The notes under the pieces: generated by a model
The model's database searches: none
What the model saw: the letters and a program-made list of their open reading frames with translations, nothing else
What the model was told of the DNA's origin: nothing
Position numbers and translations under genes: made by a program
Assembly: GCA_036676195.1 (NCBI GenBank)
Contig: JAKFDK010000132.1
Span: 1-64,000 of the forward strand
Direction of reading: 5' to 3'
DNA from: JAKFDK01 sp036676195
GTDB lineage: Bacteria > Bacillota > Sulfobacillia > Symbiobacteriales > ZC4RG38
DNA length: 64,000 nt
Shown here: one piece after another, positions 24,718 to 34,028 of the stretch
Numbering within the stretch: position 1 is the stretch's first letter
How the letters are laid out: each line of letters opens with the position of its first letter

Positions 24718-26583
24718 ATGTTGCGGTTCCGCAGCGTGCGGGCCCGGTTGTTCGGTAGCTTCCTGTCTCTGGTCGTTTGCTTTGCCATTGTGGCCGTTAT
24801 GACCGCATTGAGCGTTCGCACCGTTCAGGAGCACTATCTGAACGCCATTGGCCAGCAGGCAGCGGCGGTGAAACTGGCGCGCAGCCTCGAACGAGATGCT
24901 GCCGAGGCGATGCGGGCCATCTACCAGTTCGCCAACTTGCAGGAGTCCGGTGCCATGATGGCCTTTAACGCCACCGTGCAGAGCTATATGGCCAACCTGG
25001 AGGCACTGAACAATCTGCTGGCCGACAATCCCGAGGGGTTGACTATGGTCAAAGAGATCGGATCGGCCATGACAGCGCTCGATGAACAAAGCCGCCTGGC
25101 TTTCGCGATGTCCAATCCAACCCGGGAAGAGATTCAGTCGATGACCCAGCGGCTGAGCGCTCCCCGCGCCCAACTGACCGACGCGATCCGCAACCTGGTC
25201 ATCCTCACCGAAGCAAACCAGGCCACTGCCACCAGCGCCGCGGCCGCCAAGGCTGACCTGGTTCCGCTTGTGCTCGGTGGCGGTGGCCTGGTCGTGGTGG
25301 TAATTAGTTTGGCGGTCGCCTGGTTTATTTCCAACAGTATCGCCGGAGCCACCCGGGCCGCCGGGGCTTTGGCCGCCCGGGTGGCCGACGGGGACTTACG
25401 CCCCGCTGGGCAGACCCGCCGCGGAGGCGGCGGCGAACTGGACGCCATGGCCGCCGCCCTGGACGCCATGGTCGATGGGCTGCGGACTGTGGTTGCCGGG
25501 GTACAGCAGTCGGCCCGGACGTTGGGCGAAACGGCCCGTGGCCTGGGTGACGCAGCCCGCCAGTCGGCGGCCTCGGCCGCCGAGGTGGCACAGTCGATGG
25601 GTGATGTCGCCCAAGGCACGAATCAGCAGTCTGAGGCTGCCCATACAGCCCAAACAAACGTCAGAGATCTGGAACGGGCCATTGCCAACATCGCCGATGG
25701 AATGGCCGAAGCAGCCCGACAGGTCCAGGACACTTCAGCCCGCCTGGAAAACGTACTGGCGGCTGCCGCCGAATCAGCTTCAGCCGCGCACCGGATGGCG
25801 ACCGGGGCAGAGGCGGCCGTCGGTGCCGCCCAGGACGCTTCCGCCGTAATTGGACGCGCTGTTGGCAGCATCCACCGCATTGAGAACGAGGTCAGTCCAG
25901 TGGTCGCCGCCGTGGGGCGTTTGGAGCAGCATTCGGCCCGCATTGGTGAAATCACCGGCACCATCGCCGGGGTCGCTGACCAGACCAACCTGTTGGCCCT
26001 GAACGCCCAAATCGAGGCTGCCCGCGCCGGGGACGCCGGTCGCGGCTTTGCCGTGGTGGCGGACGAAATTCGCAAGCTGGCCGATACAGCTACCATGGCC
26101 ACGGAACAGATTAACCAGACCATTACCGGCATTCAAGCCGAAATCAGCGGAGTGGCACGGGCAATGACAAGCAGCCGTGCCGCGGTGGCTGAAGGCCGAC
26201 AACTGGCGGAAGGGGCCGGCACCGCGTTGACCCGTATCCTCAGCCATATCGAGCACAGCAACGAAGAGGTGAAGGCAATCGCAACGGCGGCTCATCAGGT
26301 CGAACTGGAGGCACGCACCGCCGCCGGAGCCGTGCAGAATCTGGCGGCACTGATGGAAGAGAGCAGTGCCGCCACCGAGGAAATGTCTGCGGCCAGCGTC
26401 GAGGTAGGGCAGGCCGCCGAAGCGGTGGCCCAGGTGGCCCAGCAGAACGCCGCGGCTGCACAGGAAGTCAGTGCAGCTACCGAGGAACTGAGCGCAGGAA
26501 CCGCACTGGTCAACGGCGTTGCCGCTGACCTCACCCAGGTGGCGGCCGAACTGCAGGGCCTCGCCAGTCGCTTCCGGCTTTAA
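24718..26583 (+). CDS. Methyl-accepting chemotaxis protein 1
   Basis: 621 aa from ATG 24718 (GGGGGG upstream). TM1 is about residues 11-31 and TM2 about 181-204. The outer domain between them looks like a four-helix bundle. A short HAMP-like segment follows (about 205-255), then a long Ala/Glu-rich coiled coil. The signalling tip is intact: GEITGTIAGVADQTNLLALNAQIEAARAGDAGRGFAVVADEIRKLA, about residues 410-455. It would control CheA and flagellar or surface motility in response to an unknown ligand. The ligand domain has no family I recognise. It is alone in its transcription unit. Confidence 0.95.
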   Translation: MLRFRSVRARLFGSFLSLVVCFAIVAVMTALSVRTVQEHYLNAIGQQAAAVKLARSLERDAAEAMRAIYQFANLQESGAMMAFNATVQSYMANLEALNNLLADNPEGLTMVKEIGSAMTALDEQSRLAFAMSNPTREEIQSMTQRLSAPRAQLTDAIRNLVILTEANQATATSAAAAKADLVPLVLGGGGLVVVVISLAVAWFISNSIAGATRAAGALAARVADGDLRPAGQTRRGGGGELDAMAAALDAMVDGLRTVVAGVQQSARTLGETARGLGDAARQSAASAAEVAQSMGDVAQGTNQQSEAAHTAQTNVRDLERAIANIADGMAEAARQVQDTSARLENVLAAAAESASAAHRMATGAEAAVGAAQDASAVIGRAVGSIHRIENEVSPVVAAVGRLEQHSARIGEITGTIAGVADQTNLLALNAQIEAARAGDAGRGFAVVADEIRKLADTATMATEQINQTITGIQAEISGVARAMTSSRAAVAEGRQLAEGAGTALTRILSHIEHSNEEVKAIATAAHQVELEARTAAGAVQNLAALMEESSAATEEMSAASVEVGQAAEAVAQVAQQNAAAAQEVSAATEELSAGTALVNGVAADLTQVAAELQGLASRFRL

Positions 26584-26597
26584 ACCGTATATACAGA

Positions 26598-26637
26598 GGC
26601 GCCCGGACTGGCAGGTCCGGGCGCCCTTTCCTGTTTT
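26598..26637 (+). terminator. Terminator after chemoreceptor 1
   Basis: Perfect stem GGCGCCCGGAC (26598-26608) / GTCCGGGCGCC (26615-26625), then CTTTCCTGTTTT. Confidence 0.9.
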
Positions 26638-27523
26638 ATGGCGTCACCATGGTACGCAGCGTCTGCACAAACGCCTGGGCCGGAGCGCTGGCCGTCTGCC
26701 CCGCCGGCTGCACCACATAGGTATACGCCACCGGCAGAGCCAGGCCGGGCGTAGCCACCTCCAGCAGCCGCCCTTCCATCAGTTCCCGCCACACGGTGGA
26801 CTGGGGTAGGAACGATACGCCCAGCCCTTCTTCGATAAACCGCTTGGCGATGTCTACCTGGGTCACCACCATGGTGCGCAGAGCCAGCCCGCGCTGGCGC
26901 AGGACCAACAGCAAGTCATCCCAGTAGACCGGGTGATTGTGGGTGAGCAACTTATGCTGGGTGAGCAGTTCCTCCCAGTCCGGAGGCGGGGTATCCAGGT
27001 CACCGGCGTCGCCGGCCCCAACCAAAATCACAGGGTCAGAGTACAGCACGCCAACTTCCAGGTCGCGTTCCGCCGGCAACTGGCGGGTCAGGCCCAGGTC
27101 AAAGCGGCCGGCCACCACGGCGCCGCCGATTTCCGGACTGACCAGGATACTGACCGATATTTCAACATCCGGGTGCCGGGCGGTGAACCGTTTGACCGCA
27201 CGGGGCAGGATGGAACGGGCAATCAGCGGGCTGGCGGCCAACGCCAGCCGCGACTGGTAATCCTGGCTGTAACTGAGCAGGTCCTGTACGCCTTCGTCGT
27301 ATGCACCCAGAACCTGCTCTGCGTGAGGCAGAAATCGTTGTCCGGCCGGGGTGAGCCGCACCCGTTTGCCAATGCGTTCAAACAAATCCAGGCCCAGGGA
27401 TTCTTCGAGCTGGCGCACGTGTGCGGTTACAGTGGGTTGGGCCAGGTACAGCCGGTCGGCCGTCTGATGAAAGTTCAGCAGCCGGGCGGCCACGGTAAAG
27501 GTGCGCAAGATCCGCAGATCCAC
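26636..27523 (-). CDS. LysR-family transcriptional regulator
   Basis: 295 aa from GTG 27523 with GAGGGAG upstream; the open frame continues upstream but only as read-through into the mocA region. The N-terminal winged HTH is typical (MDLRILRTFTVAARLLNFHQTADRLYLAQPTVTAHVRQLEESLG, residues 1-44). The substrate-binding domain spans about 90-290. Its effector is unknown. It is transcribed in the same direction as, and 67 nt downstream of, mocA. It could be part of that unit and regulate molybdo-hydroxylase genes, but this is only inferred from position. Confidence 0.93.
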   Translation of the reverse strand: MDLRILRTFTVAARLLNFHQTADRLYLAQPTVTAHVRQLEESLGLDLFERIGKRVRLTPAGQRFLPHAEQVLGAYDEGVQDLLSYSQDYQSRLALAASPLIARSILPRAVKRFTARHPDVEISVSILVSPEIGGAVVAGRFDLGLTRQLPAERDLEVGVLYSDPVILVGAGDAGDLDTPPPDWEELLTQHKLLTHNHPVYWDDLLLVLRQRGLALRTMVVTQVDIAKRFIEEGLGVSFLPQSTVWRELMEGRLLEVATPGLALPVAYTYVVQPAGQTASAPAQAFVQTLRTMVTP

Positions 27524-27590
27524 GTGGTCACTCCCTCTGTACCGGCGCGCAGACCCACCGGTTTGCCGGCGGGTCTGCTGGTTTGGCACC

Positions 27591-28199
27591 TCAGTCGCGG
27601 ACGGCCGAACGCCAGGCCCGTTGGATGCGCTCGTAGTCGGCCCTGGTGTCAACATCCAGGTTACAGTGCGGATCGGGAAAGGTGACACGAGCCACCGCAT
27701 CGGGATGGGCCGCCAGAACGGCGCGCCCCCCGGCATCACCGGTGACCGCCTGCAGCGCCTCAAAATGGCACCGGCGGAAGACGACCGGATTCCCCTTCTG
27801 CCCGTCATAGACCGGTTGGGCGATACTTTTGGCGCCCGTGGACAGGGCCCTGACCAGCCCGTCAATAACCGATGGTCCCACCAGCGGCTGGTCGCCCAGA
27901 CATATGACCGCCATCTCCACCTCCGGGTCCAGGGCGGCCAGCCCACAGCGTAGCGATGTACTCATGCCCGCGGCGTAGTCCGGGTTGTGGACCAGGCGGC
28001 AGGACAGGCCTTGAATGGCCGCGGCCACCTCGACGGCCCGAGGACCGGTGACCACCACCACGTCGGTAATCGAACAGGCGGCCGCCACGTTTTCGACGGT
28101 ACACCGGATCAGTGGCCGGCCGCCCAGGTCCAGGAGCAGTTTGGGCTCGCCCAGCCGGGTGGACTGGCCGGCGGCCAGAACGATGGCTGCCGCCCTCAT
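27591..28199 (-). CDS. mocA: Molybdenum cofactor cytidylyltransferase-like (MocA/MobA-family) protein
   Basis: 202 aa. The nucleotidyltransferase signature LAAGQSTRLGEPKLLL (residues 8-23) and the acidic GDQPLV motif (about 101) fit the MocA branch, which adds CMP to molybdopterin for xanthine-dehydrogenase-family enzymes. The start overlaps the xdhC stop by 4 nt (ATGA), so the two are coupled. No molybdo-hydroxylase structural gene lies nearby; the pair presumably serves enzymes encoded elsewhere. A CoxG-like gene is found 29 kb to the right (57556). Confidence 0.88.
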   Translation of the reverse strand: MRAAAIVLAAGQSTRLGEPKLLLDLGGRPLIRCTVENVAAACSITDVVVVTGPRAVEVAAAIQGLSCRLVHNPDYAAGMSTSLRCGLAALDPEVEMAVICLGDQPLVGPSVIDGLVRALSTGAKSIAQPVYDGQKGNPVVFRRCHFEALQAVTGDAGGRAVLAAHPDAVARVTFPDPHCNLDVDTRADYERIQRAWRSAVRD

Positions 28200-29200
28200 T
28201 CTACCACCGGCCCCCGGACGGTCATCAGCGGGATCCCCGGGCGACCGGCCCGGCGGGCGACCATTTCCGCCACAATAGACAGGGCAATCTCCTGGGGACC
28301 GTCGGCACCAATGTCCAGACCTACGGGCACCTGTAGCCGGTCTTTGGCGGCTGTCCGCAAGTCCGGCCGTTCCTCCAGCAGTTGCTGCAGCAGCCGCCGG
28401 GACCGCTCACGGGCGCCCAGCAGCCCAATATATTCCAACGGCTGGGAGAGGAGTGTTTTCAGGTGCTCCAGGTCCTTGAAATAATGGTGAGTAAGCAGGA
28501 CCGCAAAGCTACCTGGCCGCAGGGAGACGCGTTCGGCGAGTTCATCCACTGCACAGACCACCACTTCTTCGGCATCCGGGAAGCGCTGGGGTGTGGCCCA
28601 GGCCGGGCGATGGTCGGTAACGATAACCCGGAAACCGGCAGTTGACGCCAGTTGCGCCACCGGGCGGGCGTCGTCTCCGGCGCCACAAACTAACAGCGTG
28701 ACGGGCGGCTGGACCACCTGCTGGAATACAGTCTCGTCGTCCGTGTACCAGTACGGCGTCCCGACGGGCGCGTCCGAGCCCAGGCGCCGGCGGCCCAGGT
28801 CCGGCCCCGGAGCGATCACCGTGGCTACCACCGTCGACTGGCCGCGGCGCAGCCGCTCGACGACCTCGGCCAGCAGGTCGTCGGGCACCGGAGCCACCAA
28901 CACCTGCACACGTCCGCCGCAACCGCTGCCGGTGCCCCAGATCAGGTCATCTTCACCGGCTGTATCATAGTCCAGCAGCCGGGGTGGCCCGCCGGCGAAA
29001 ATCTGAGCGGCCGTCTCCAGCACGTCAGACTCCAGGCAGCCGCCGCTGATGGCGCCCACCACTGTACCATCTTCGATTACAACTGCCGCTGCCCCCGGCC
29101 GCCGGTAGGTAGGGCCCACACCCCGGACCACCGTTGCCAGCAGCGCTCGCCGACCGGACCGCCGAATTCGGTCCAGCTCCAAAAACGCGTTGTCCGCCAT
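28196..29200 (-). CDS. xdhC: XdhC/CoxI-family molybdo-enzyme maturation protein
   Basis: 334 aa, of normal two-domain organisation. The N-terminal XdhC/CoxI domain has VGPTYRRPGAAAVV, ISGGCLE (about 53) and GTGSGCGG (about 89). The C-terminal Rossmann-like domain begins VTLLVCGAGDDARPVAQLA (about 167). XdhC proteins bind molybdenum cofactor, promote its sulfuration and insert it into xanthine-dehydrogenase-type enzymes. It is coupled to mocA. Confidence 0.93.
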   Translation of the reverse strand: MADNAFLELDRIRRSGRRALLATVVRGVGPTYRRPGAAAVVIEDGTVVGAISGGCLESDVLETAAQIFAGGPPRLLDYDTAGEDDLIWGTGSGCGGRVQVLVAPVPDDLLAEVVERLRRGQSTVVATVIAPGPDLGRRRLGSDAPVGTPYWYTDDETVFQQVVQPPVTLLVCGAGDDARPVAQLASTAGFRVIVTDHRPAWATPQRFPDAEEVVVCAVDELAERVSLRPGSFAVLLTHHYFKDLEHLKTLLSQPLEYIGLLGARERSRRLLQQLLEERPDLRTAAKDRLQVPVGLDIGADGPQEIALSIVAEMVARRAGRPGIPLMTVRGPVVE

Positions 29201-29302
29201 TCACAGCACCTCTGTCCAAAGCTTACAGGTCGTAACACCCTTAAGCAATTCGGTGCCGGGTTACCTCTCCACCTCCAAACACCCGCTATCTTAAAGGTTT
29301 GG

Positions 29303-31165
29303 TTAGTTGGAAAGCCGGAATCGGTCAGTCTGGGCCTGGAGTGCCCTGGCAATCGTGTGAAGGCCCTGGGCCGAGGCGGCAATCTCGGCCATGGAGGCGT
29401 TCATCTCTTCGATGGCTGCTGCAACTTCTTCCGCCGCTGATGCATTCTCGTCAGAGACGGTTGCGATCCCTACCACCGACTGAGCCACCTGGTCGGAACT
29501 GGCTGCCATCTGTTCGGTGGCCGCGGTGTTTTCGGAGGTAATCGCGGCCACCGTTTCCACTGACTGCACCATGTCCCGGCTGGAGACAGCAATCTTCTGT
29601 GCGGCGACTCGAATGGATTCCACATCGCCGGCCGCCTGGTCGACCTCGACCAGAATACCCCGGAGCGCTTCGTCGGCTCCGGTCACCAATCGGCTACCCT
29701 CCTCCACCTCGGTTTGCCCGTGTTCCATCGCCAGTACCGCCTGGGCCGTGCCCTGTTGGATGTTGCGGATCAGGTCTGCGATCTCGCTGGCTGAATCCCC
29801 CGCTCGCTCCGCCAAACGCCGGACCTCATCCGCCACCACGGCAAACCCCCGGCCGTGCTCACCCGCACGGGCCGCCTCGATGGCAGCATTCAGGGCCAGC
29901 AGGTTGGTCTGGTCGGCAATTTCCGTAATCACCTCGGTGATCTGCCCAATTTGCCCGGATAACCGGCCCAGGTCCTTGATTCGCTCCGCCGAAGCCAGTA
30001 CCGCCTCGCGAATGCCGGCCATTCCTGCCGCCGTTTTCTGCACCACTTCACTGCCAGTTTGGGCGGCCTGGGCCGCCTGCCGGGCCGAAGCGGAAACCAG
30101 GTCGGCCCTGGCAGACACATCGGCAATGGCCGCCGCCATCTGGTTGGCGGCCATTGCCGTTTCCTGGCTGCTTCTGGCCTGCTCTCCGGAGCCGGCGGCG
30201 ATCTGGTTGATGGCCCCGCGCAACTCTTCGACCACCCGGTTCGTCTCTCCAACCGCCACAGATTGGGTGGAGGCACCCTGCGCCATCTGCCCCGCGGCCT
30301 GGGCCACCCCATGCGCCACCTGTGCCACTTGTTCGGTGGAACTGCCCATCTGTTCAGCGGCACTGACCAAACGACGGGACGATTCAGTCACCTGTTCAAC
30401 CAGGTCCCGCAGGTTTCTTACCATCAGGTTAAAGGCGGCCGCCAGGTCCCCGACTTCGTCACCACTGTTGATTTGCAGTTCCTCCACGGAAAGGTCACCG
30501 GATGCCACCCGTCGGGCAGCACCGGCCGCTTGCCGGACTGGCCTGGCTATTCCCCTGGCCAGGGCAACCCCGACCACCAGCCCCAGGACCATGCCCGCGG
30601 CAATCGCAGCCAGGGCCATGGTTTGCGCCAGGTCGGCGTTACGAGTCGCCGACGCGGTGGCTGTGGCCGTTTCCCGGTCCAGGTCCGCTTTCAGTTCGTG
30701 GGCAAGCCCAACGCTCTCCTGGACGACACTGAGCCCCTTTACCCGGAGAACCTCCGCCGCCTCCTGCGGTCGATGCATGGCGACCAGAGCAGCCGCTTCA
30801 TTGACCACGCTGCTATACCGGGCGCTCAGCTTTTTCAGGTCCTCGGCCTTCTCCCGCTGGTCGGCGCTGTTCAGCCTGCTTACCAACAAATCCAGTTTTT
30901 GATCCATCGCCTTGCCCGCCTCGCCAAACTCATCGGCGAGGATCTGGTCCTGGTACAGAACATAGCCACGGGCTGCCATCCCCCGGTGATAAAGCTCAGC
31001 CATGGCATCGGACATGGCGGTATCGGCCATCAGCCCAAGGCGGACTCCGTCGTACTGCGCCGTAATGGCACGCAGAGTCCAGGCGACAAACATGCCTCCA
31101 AGTGAGGTCAGTAACGTAATCCCGAGGAATCCGGCCAGCAGCTTGGTCGTTAGATTTAGGCGCAT
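29303..31165 (-). CDS. Methyl-accepting chemotaxis protein 2, c-di-GMP riboswitch controlled
   Basis: 620 aa. TM1 is about residues 8-31 and TM2 about 181-203. The extracytoplasmic four-helix-bundle domain is about 32-178. A clear HAMP domain follows (about 203-257, with ARPVRQAAGAARRVASGDLS). The signalling tip ITEVITEIADQTNLLALNAAIEAARAGEHGRGFAVVADEVRRLAERAG lies at about residues 403-450. Its leader RNA carries a c-di-GMP-I riboswitch and a terminator, so receptor synthesis should respond to the second messenger that controls the motile/sessile switch. It differs from chemoreceptor 1 in the sensory domain. Confidence 0.95.
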   Translation of the reverse strand: MRLNLTTKLLAGFLGITLLTSLGGMFVAWTLRAITAQYDGVRLGLMADTAMSDAMAELYHRGMAARGYVLYQDQILADEFGEAGKAMDQKLDLLVSRLNSADQREKAEDLKKLSARYSSVVNEAAALVAMHRPQEAAEVLRVKGLSVVQESVGLAHELKADLDRETATATASATRNADLAQTMALAAIAAGMVLGLVVGVALARGIARPVRQAAGAARRVASGDLSVEELQINSGDEVGDLAAAFNLMVRNLRDLVEQVTESSRRLVSAAEQMGSSTEQVAQVAHGVAQAAGQMAQGASTQSVAVGETNRVVEELRGAINQIAAGSGEQARSSQETAMAANQMAAAIADVSARADLVSASARQAAQAAQTGSEVVQKTAAGMAGIREAVLASAERIKDLGRLSGQIGQITEVITEIADQTNLLALNAAIEAARAGEHGRGFAVVADEVRRLAERAGDSASEIADLIRNIQQGTAQAVLAMEHGQTEVEEGSRLVTGADEALRGILVEVDQAAGDVESIRVAAQKIAVSSRDMVQSVETVAAITSENTAATEQMAASSDQVAQSVVGIATVSDENASAAEEVAAAIEEMNASMAEIAASAQGLHTIARALQAQTDRFRLSN

Positions 31166-31244
31166 TCTTCAGAACCTCCGTAAGGTGCATGCTCGAAGAA
31201 CAAACAGACACAGGGATCACAGGGCAATCATGCAGCGGTAAGTA

Positions 31245-31270
31245 TAAAAAAAAATCTCCCCGAAGGGAGA
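31245..31270 (-). terminator. c-di-GMP-controlled terminator
   Basis: Minus strand TCTCCC-TTCG-GGGAGA followed by nine T. It lies between the aptamer (31290-31373) and chemoreceptor 2. Confidence 0.95.
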
Positions 31271-31289
31271 GTCTGGTCCACCCTGACCC

Positions 31290-31373
31290 CTGCGGCGGCC
31301 CGGCTGGCATAGGATGAACTCCCTTAGCCCCGTTGGCTTTGCGGCCCTGCCTTTCGGCAGGTGTGCCCTGATC
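31290..31373 (-). promoter_or_regulatory. c-di-GMP-I (GEMM) riboswitch
   Basis: Minus strand blocks match the GEMM-I aptamer: CAGGGCACACC, a GAAA-capped stem (CTGCC-GAAA-GGCAG), GGCCGCAAAGCC (conserved CGCAAAGCC), GGGGCTAAGG, then ATGCCAGCCGGGCCGCC closing the second arm. It is followed by a strong terminator, so it probably regulates transcription of chemoreceptor 2. Candidate promoter TTGACA lies at about 31429-31434 (minus), but its -10 is weak. Confidence 0.92.
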
Positions 31374-31462
31374 GCAAGTCGTCCAATTGTTCTACGTGAC
31401 AAAAAACTAACTATAAGTCTAAAGAGCTTGTATTATTTTGTCAAGACAATAGTTCGTATTCC

Positions 31463-32047
31463 TTACCTTTTTTGAATGGCCGCCCCCGCCGTCGGGGTCA
31501 CCAGCAGCCAACCCGCATTGGGTACTGACACCGCCGGCAGCAGTTGCAGGGCGTCCCCGGCCAGCCCGGCCAGGACCGTCCGCAAGGGCCCGCCATGGGT
31601 CACAACTGCTACGGTACCGGCAGGGTGCCGCCGGTAAATGTCCGCCAGAGCCGCGGCGACCCGATCCCACAGTTCCCGCAGCGTTTCGCCGCCCGGCGGC
31701 GCCAGGGTGACCGGATCGGCCCGCCAGGCCTGCCAGAAATCCGGGTCGGCCGCCGTGACTTCTTCGGCCGGGCAACCGTCCCAGGCACCGAAATTCAGTT
31801 CCCGCAGCCGGGGCTCCACCTGCACCGGCAGGCCGCGGGCCTGGGCCAGCGGCGCGGCAGTGGCCATCGCCCGGCGCAGGTCGCTACTGTATACAGCATC
31901 CAGCCGGAGGCCGCCCATCGCCCGGGCCAGCCGGCGGGCCTGCGCCCGGCCACTGCGGTTCAAGGGCGGGTCGCCGTGGCCCTGGTAACGCGCCTGCTGG
32001 TTCCAGGCCGTTGTCCCGTGCCGAATCAGCAATAAGGTGCAGTTCAT
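31463..32047 (-). CDS. cobC: Histidine phosphatase, probable alpha-ribazole phosphatase
   Basis: 194 aa of the phosphoglycerate-mutase-like family. The catalytic RHG motif is LLIRHGTTAWN (residues 6-16), and the second His is in VVTHGGPL (about 148). In this context it should dephosphorylate alpha-ribazole phosphate or adenosylcobalamin phosphate, the last step of nucleotide-loop assembly. The start overlaps the cobD stop by 4 nt. It is the last gene of the riboswitch-led cobS-pduX-cobD-cobC operon. Confidence 0.85.
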   Translation of the reverse strand: MNCTLLLIRHGTTAWNQQARYQGHGDPPLNRSGRAQARRLARAMGGLRLDAVYSSDLRRAMATAAPLAQARGLPVQVEPRLRELNFGAWDGCPAEEVTAADPDFWQAWRADPVTLAPPGGETLRELWDRVAAALADIYRRHPAGTVAVVTHGGPLRTVLAGLAGDALQLLPAVSVPNAGWLLVTPTAGAAIQKR

Positions 32048-33102
32048 GACAGCACCTCGGCCAGGACCTGTGCCAGGCGCTGGGTTTCCCGGCGGGGCCG
32101 GACCGCCAGCCGCAGGTAATGATCGTCCAGGCCGCTGAAACCGCCACAGGTGCGCACCAGAATACCGTGGGGCAGCAGTTGCTCCTGCAGGTGGGTGCCG
32201 GCGCGGCCCGGCAGGCGGACCAGAAAGTAGTTGCCGTCGGCTGGTTGGGGCTGCAGGTGCGGACCCAGCCCGGCCAGCAGGCGGAAGGCACCGGCCCGGG
32301 CCCTGACCACCGCCGCCGCCGTAGCACCGGCGAATTCCGGCCCGGTCAGCGCCGCCAGCCCGGCTGCCGCCGCCGGGGTGTTGACACTCCAGGGCACCTG
32401 CAGGGCGGCAAGACGGGCCACCAACTCCCGCGGTCCGGCCAGCCAGCCCAGCCGCAGCCCGGGGATGGCGTAGAGCTTGGTCAGCGAACGCAGCACGATC
32501 AGGCGCGGGTGACGCCCGGCCAGGCTCAGCAGGCTGGACGCCCCGGCGACAAAGTCCAGAAAGGCTTCATCCACCACCACCCAGACCCGCTCCTGTGCCA
32601 GGGCCGCCTGCAGGAATTCGGACGGCAGCAGGCGACCGGTGGGGTTGTTGGGGTGGCACAGGAACATGATGGAACCAGTGGGCGCCGCCGCCAGCCAGGC
32701 GGACAGGCCGTTTGGGTCCGGCGGGTCCGGCCAGGCGGAGAGCTCGGTCACCGAAATGCCTATGCCTGCCTGGCGCAGGGCGGCCAGGTACCGCCCGAAG
32801 GTGGGGGCCAGTACAAGACCGGCCGGTGGAGCCAGGGCCGCCACCAACAGGTGGATCAGTTCGGCCGCGCCGTTGCCAAAGCGGATGCAGCCCGGCTCCA
32901 GGTCGTAACGGGCCGCCGCCGCCGCCACCAGTTCCGTACACTCCGGGTCCGGATAATGCCCGGTGGTGTTCAGGGCCGAACGCGCTGCCGCCCGCACCCA
33001 GGGCGGGGTACCCAGGGGATTAATCGATGCGCTGAAATCGAGCCACTGGGCAGGGGGGCGCCCGGTGCGCCGGGCCGCCGCCCAGATATTGCCGCCATGC
33101 AT
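32044..33102 (-). CDS. cobD: L-threonine-O-3-phosphate decarboxylase
   Basis: 352 aa, a fold-type I PLP enzyme. It starts HGGNIWAAARRTG and DFSASINPLGTP, as in CobD, and has the PLP lysine in LRSLTKLYAIPGLRLGW (about residue 222). It makes (R)-1-amino-2-propanol phosphate for the corrinoid side arm from threonine phosphate supplied by PduX, encoded just upstream. A histidinol-phosphate aminotransferase role is possible on sequence alone, but the cobalamin operon favours CobD. Confidence 0.9.
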   Translation of the reverse strand: MHGGNIWAAARRTGRPPAQWLDFSASINPLGTPPWVRAAARSALNTTGHYPDPECTELVAAAAARYDLEPGCIRFGNGAAELIHLLVAALAPPAGLVLAPTFGRYLAALRQAGIGISVTELSAWPDPPDPNGLSAWLAAAPTGSIMFLCHPNNPTGRLLPSEFLQAALAQERVWVVVDEAFLDFVAGASSLLSLAGRHPRLIVLRSLTKLYAIPGLRLGWLAGPRELVARLAALQVPWSVNTPAAAAGLAALTGPEFAGATAAAVVRARAGAFRLLAGLGPHLQPQPADGNYFLVRLPGRAGTHLQEQLLPHGILVRTCGGFSGLDDHYLRLAVRPRRETQRLAQVLAEVLS

Positions 33103-33107
33103 GCTGT

Positions 33108-34028
33108 CTACCTCCCATCGCAGGTGCCCACCGTCACGCCGCCGCCCACCAGGGACAGCCGCCAGACCGGCAGCCCCAGGCGCTGTTGCAGCCAGGTCCG
33201 CATCGCTGGCAAGTCGGTCCGGCGGGCGTCCAAAAGAAACCCCAATACAGTGCCGCTGTGGGCCACATTCAGTCCCAGGGCGCCACAGCGGGGCGCCAGG
33301 GTTTGAGCCGTTTCCCAGAGTGGGTTGGCCAGCACCGGCTGGTGCGCCCGGGCACTCAGGGTCGCCGCCGCCGCCAGCATCGCCGGATCACCGGCGGCCA
33401 CCGCCGCTTGAGCCATGTCAAGGGCGGCGCGCACCGCCGGTTCCTTGCGCCGGTTTGCCGCTGCCAGATCAGCCCGCCGGTTGAAGTCACCGGTACGGAC
33501 GGTGCCTCCCGGATCCACACCCAGAATCGCCAGGGGCGGCGGTGGACCCAGCAACTCTACCCGGCCGCCGCCGCGGTGGTCCACCAGGGCAATGCCCGGG
33601 AACATTAACCCGTCGGTGGGCTCCAGTTGCAGACACCGCCGGAACAATTCGTCCGGTGACAGCGTGGTTCCCGCCAAGGCCGCCGCCGCGACGAGGGCAG
33701 CGCACAGGTCGGCGGTGCTGCTGCCCATACCGGCCCCCGGACGCAGGCGACTGCGCAGCCGCACCCGTCCGGCACCGGGCAGTTGGGCCAGCGCCACCGC
33801 CGTCTGCGACCGGGCCGCCGGACTTTGCCAGCCCGTTGCCGCCACCGTGCCGGCGGGCCCGGACGGCCCGCTCCCTGCCGGGGCAACGGCCACGGCCAGG
33901 GTGTATAGGTTTACGGGGCACGTAATGAGAACGTCTTCCCCGCCGACTGTGCCCTGCACCAGTTCCCCCCAGGTGCCGGGAGCCCAGGCCGCAGCCCGGG
34001 CACCGCGGACGGGCAACCCCGTTACCAT
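33108..34028 (-). CDS. pduX: GHMP kinase, probable L-threonine kinase
   Basis: 306 aa from ATG 34028, which overlaps the cobS stop (ATGGTAA). A longer in-frame reading up to 34673 is only read-through over cobS. GHMP-family motifs are present: PGTWGELVQG (about 17-26) and the ATP loop RPGAGMGSSTADLCAA (about 98-113), with a C-terminal Gly-rich GGGVTVGT. PduX phosphorylates L-threonine to feed CobD, which is the next gene. The two adjacent enzymes make the aminopropanol linker. Confidence 0.88.
   Translation of the reverse strand: MVTGLPVRGARAAAWAPGTWGELVQGTVGGEDVLITCPVNLYTLAVAVAPAGSGPSGPAGTVAATGWQSPAARSQTAVALAQLPGAGRVRLRSRLRPGAGMGSSTADLCAALVAAAALAGTTLSPDELFRRCLQLEPTDGLMFPGIALVDHRGGGRVELLGPPPPLAILGVDPGGTVRTGDFNRRADLAAANRRKEPAVRAALDMAQAAVAAGDPAMLAAAATLSARAHQPVLANPLWETAQTLAPRCGALGLNVAHSGTVLGFLLDARRTDLPAMRTWLQQRLGLPVWRLSLVGGGVTVGTCDGR

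Noticed and set aside
26636..27946. LysR regulator with a 140-residue N-terminal extension
   Set aside because: The extension is out-of-frame mocA sequence. LysR proteins start with the HTH, and GTG 27523 has a ribosome site.
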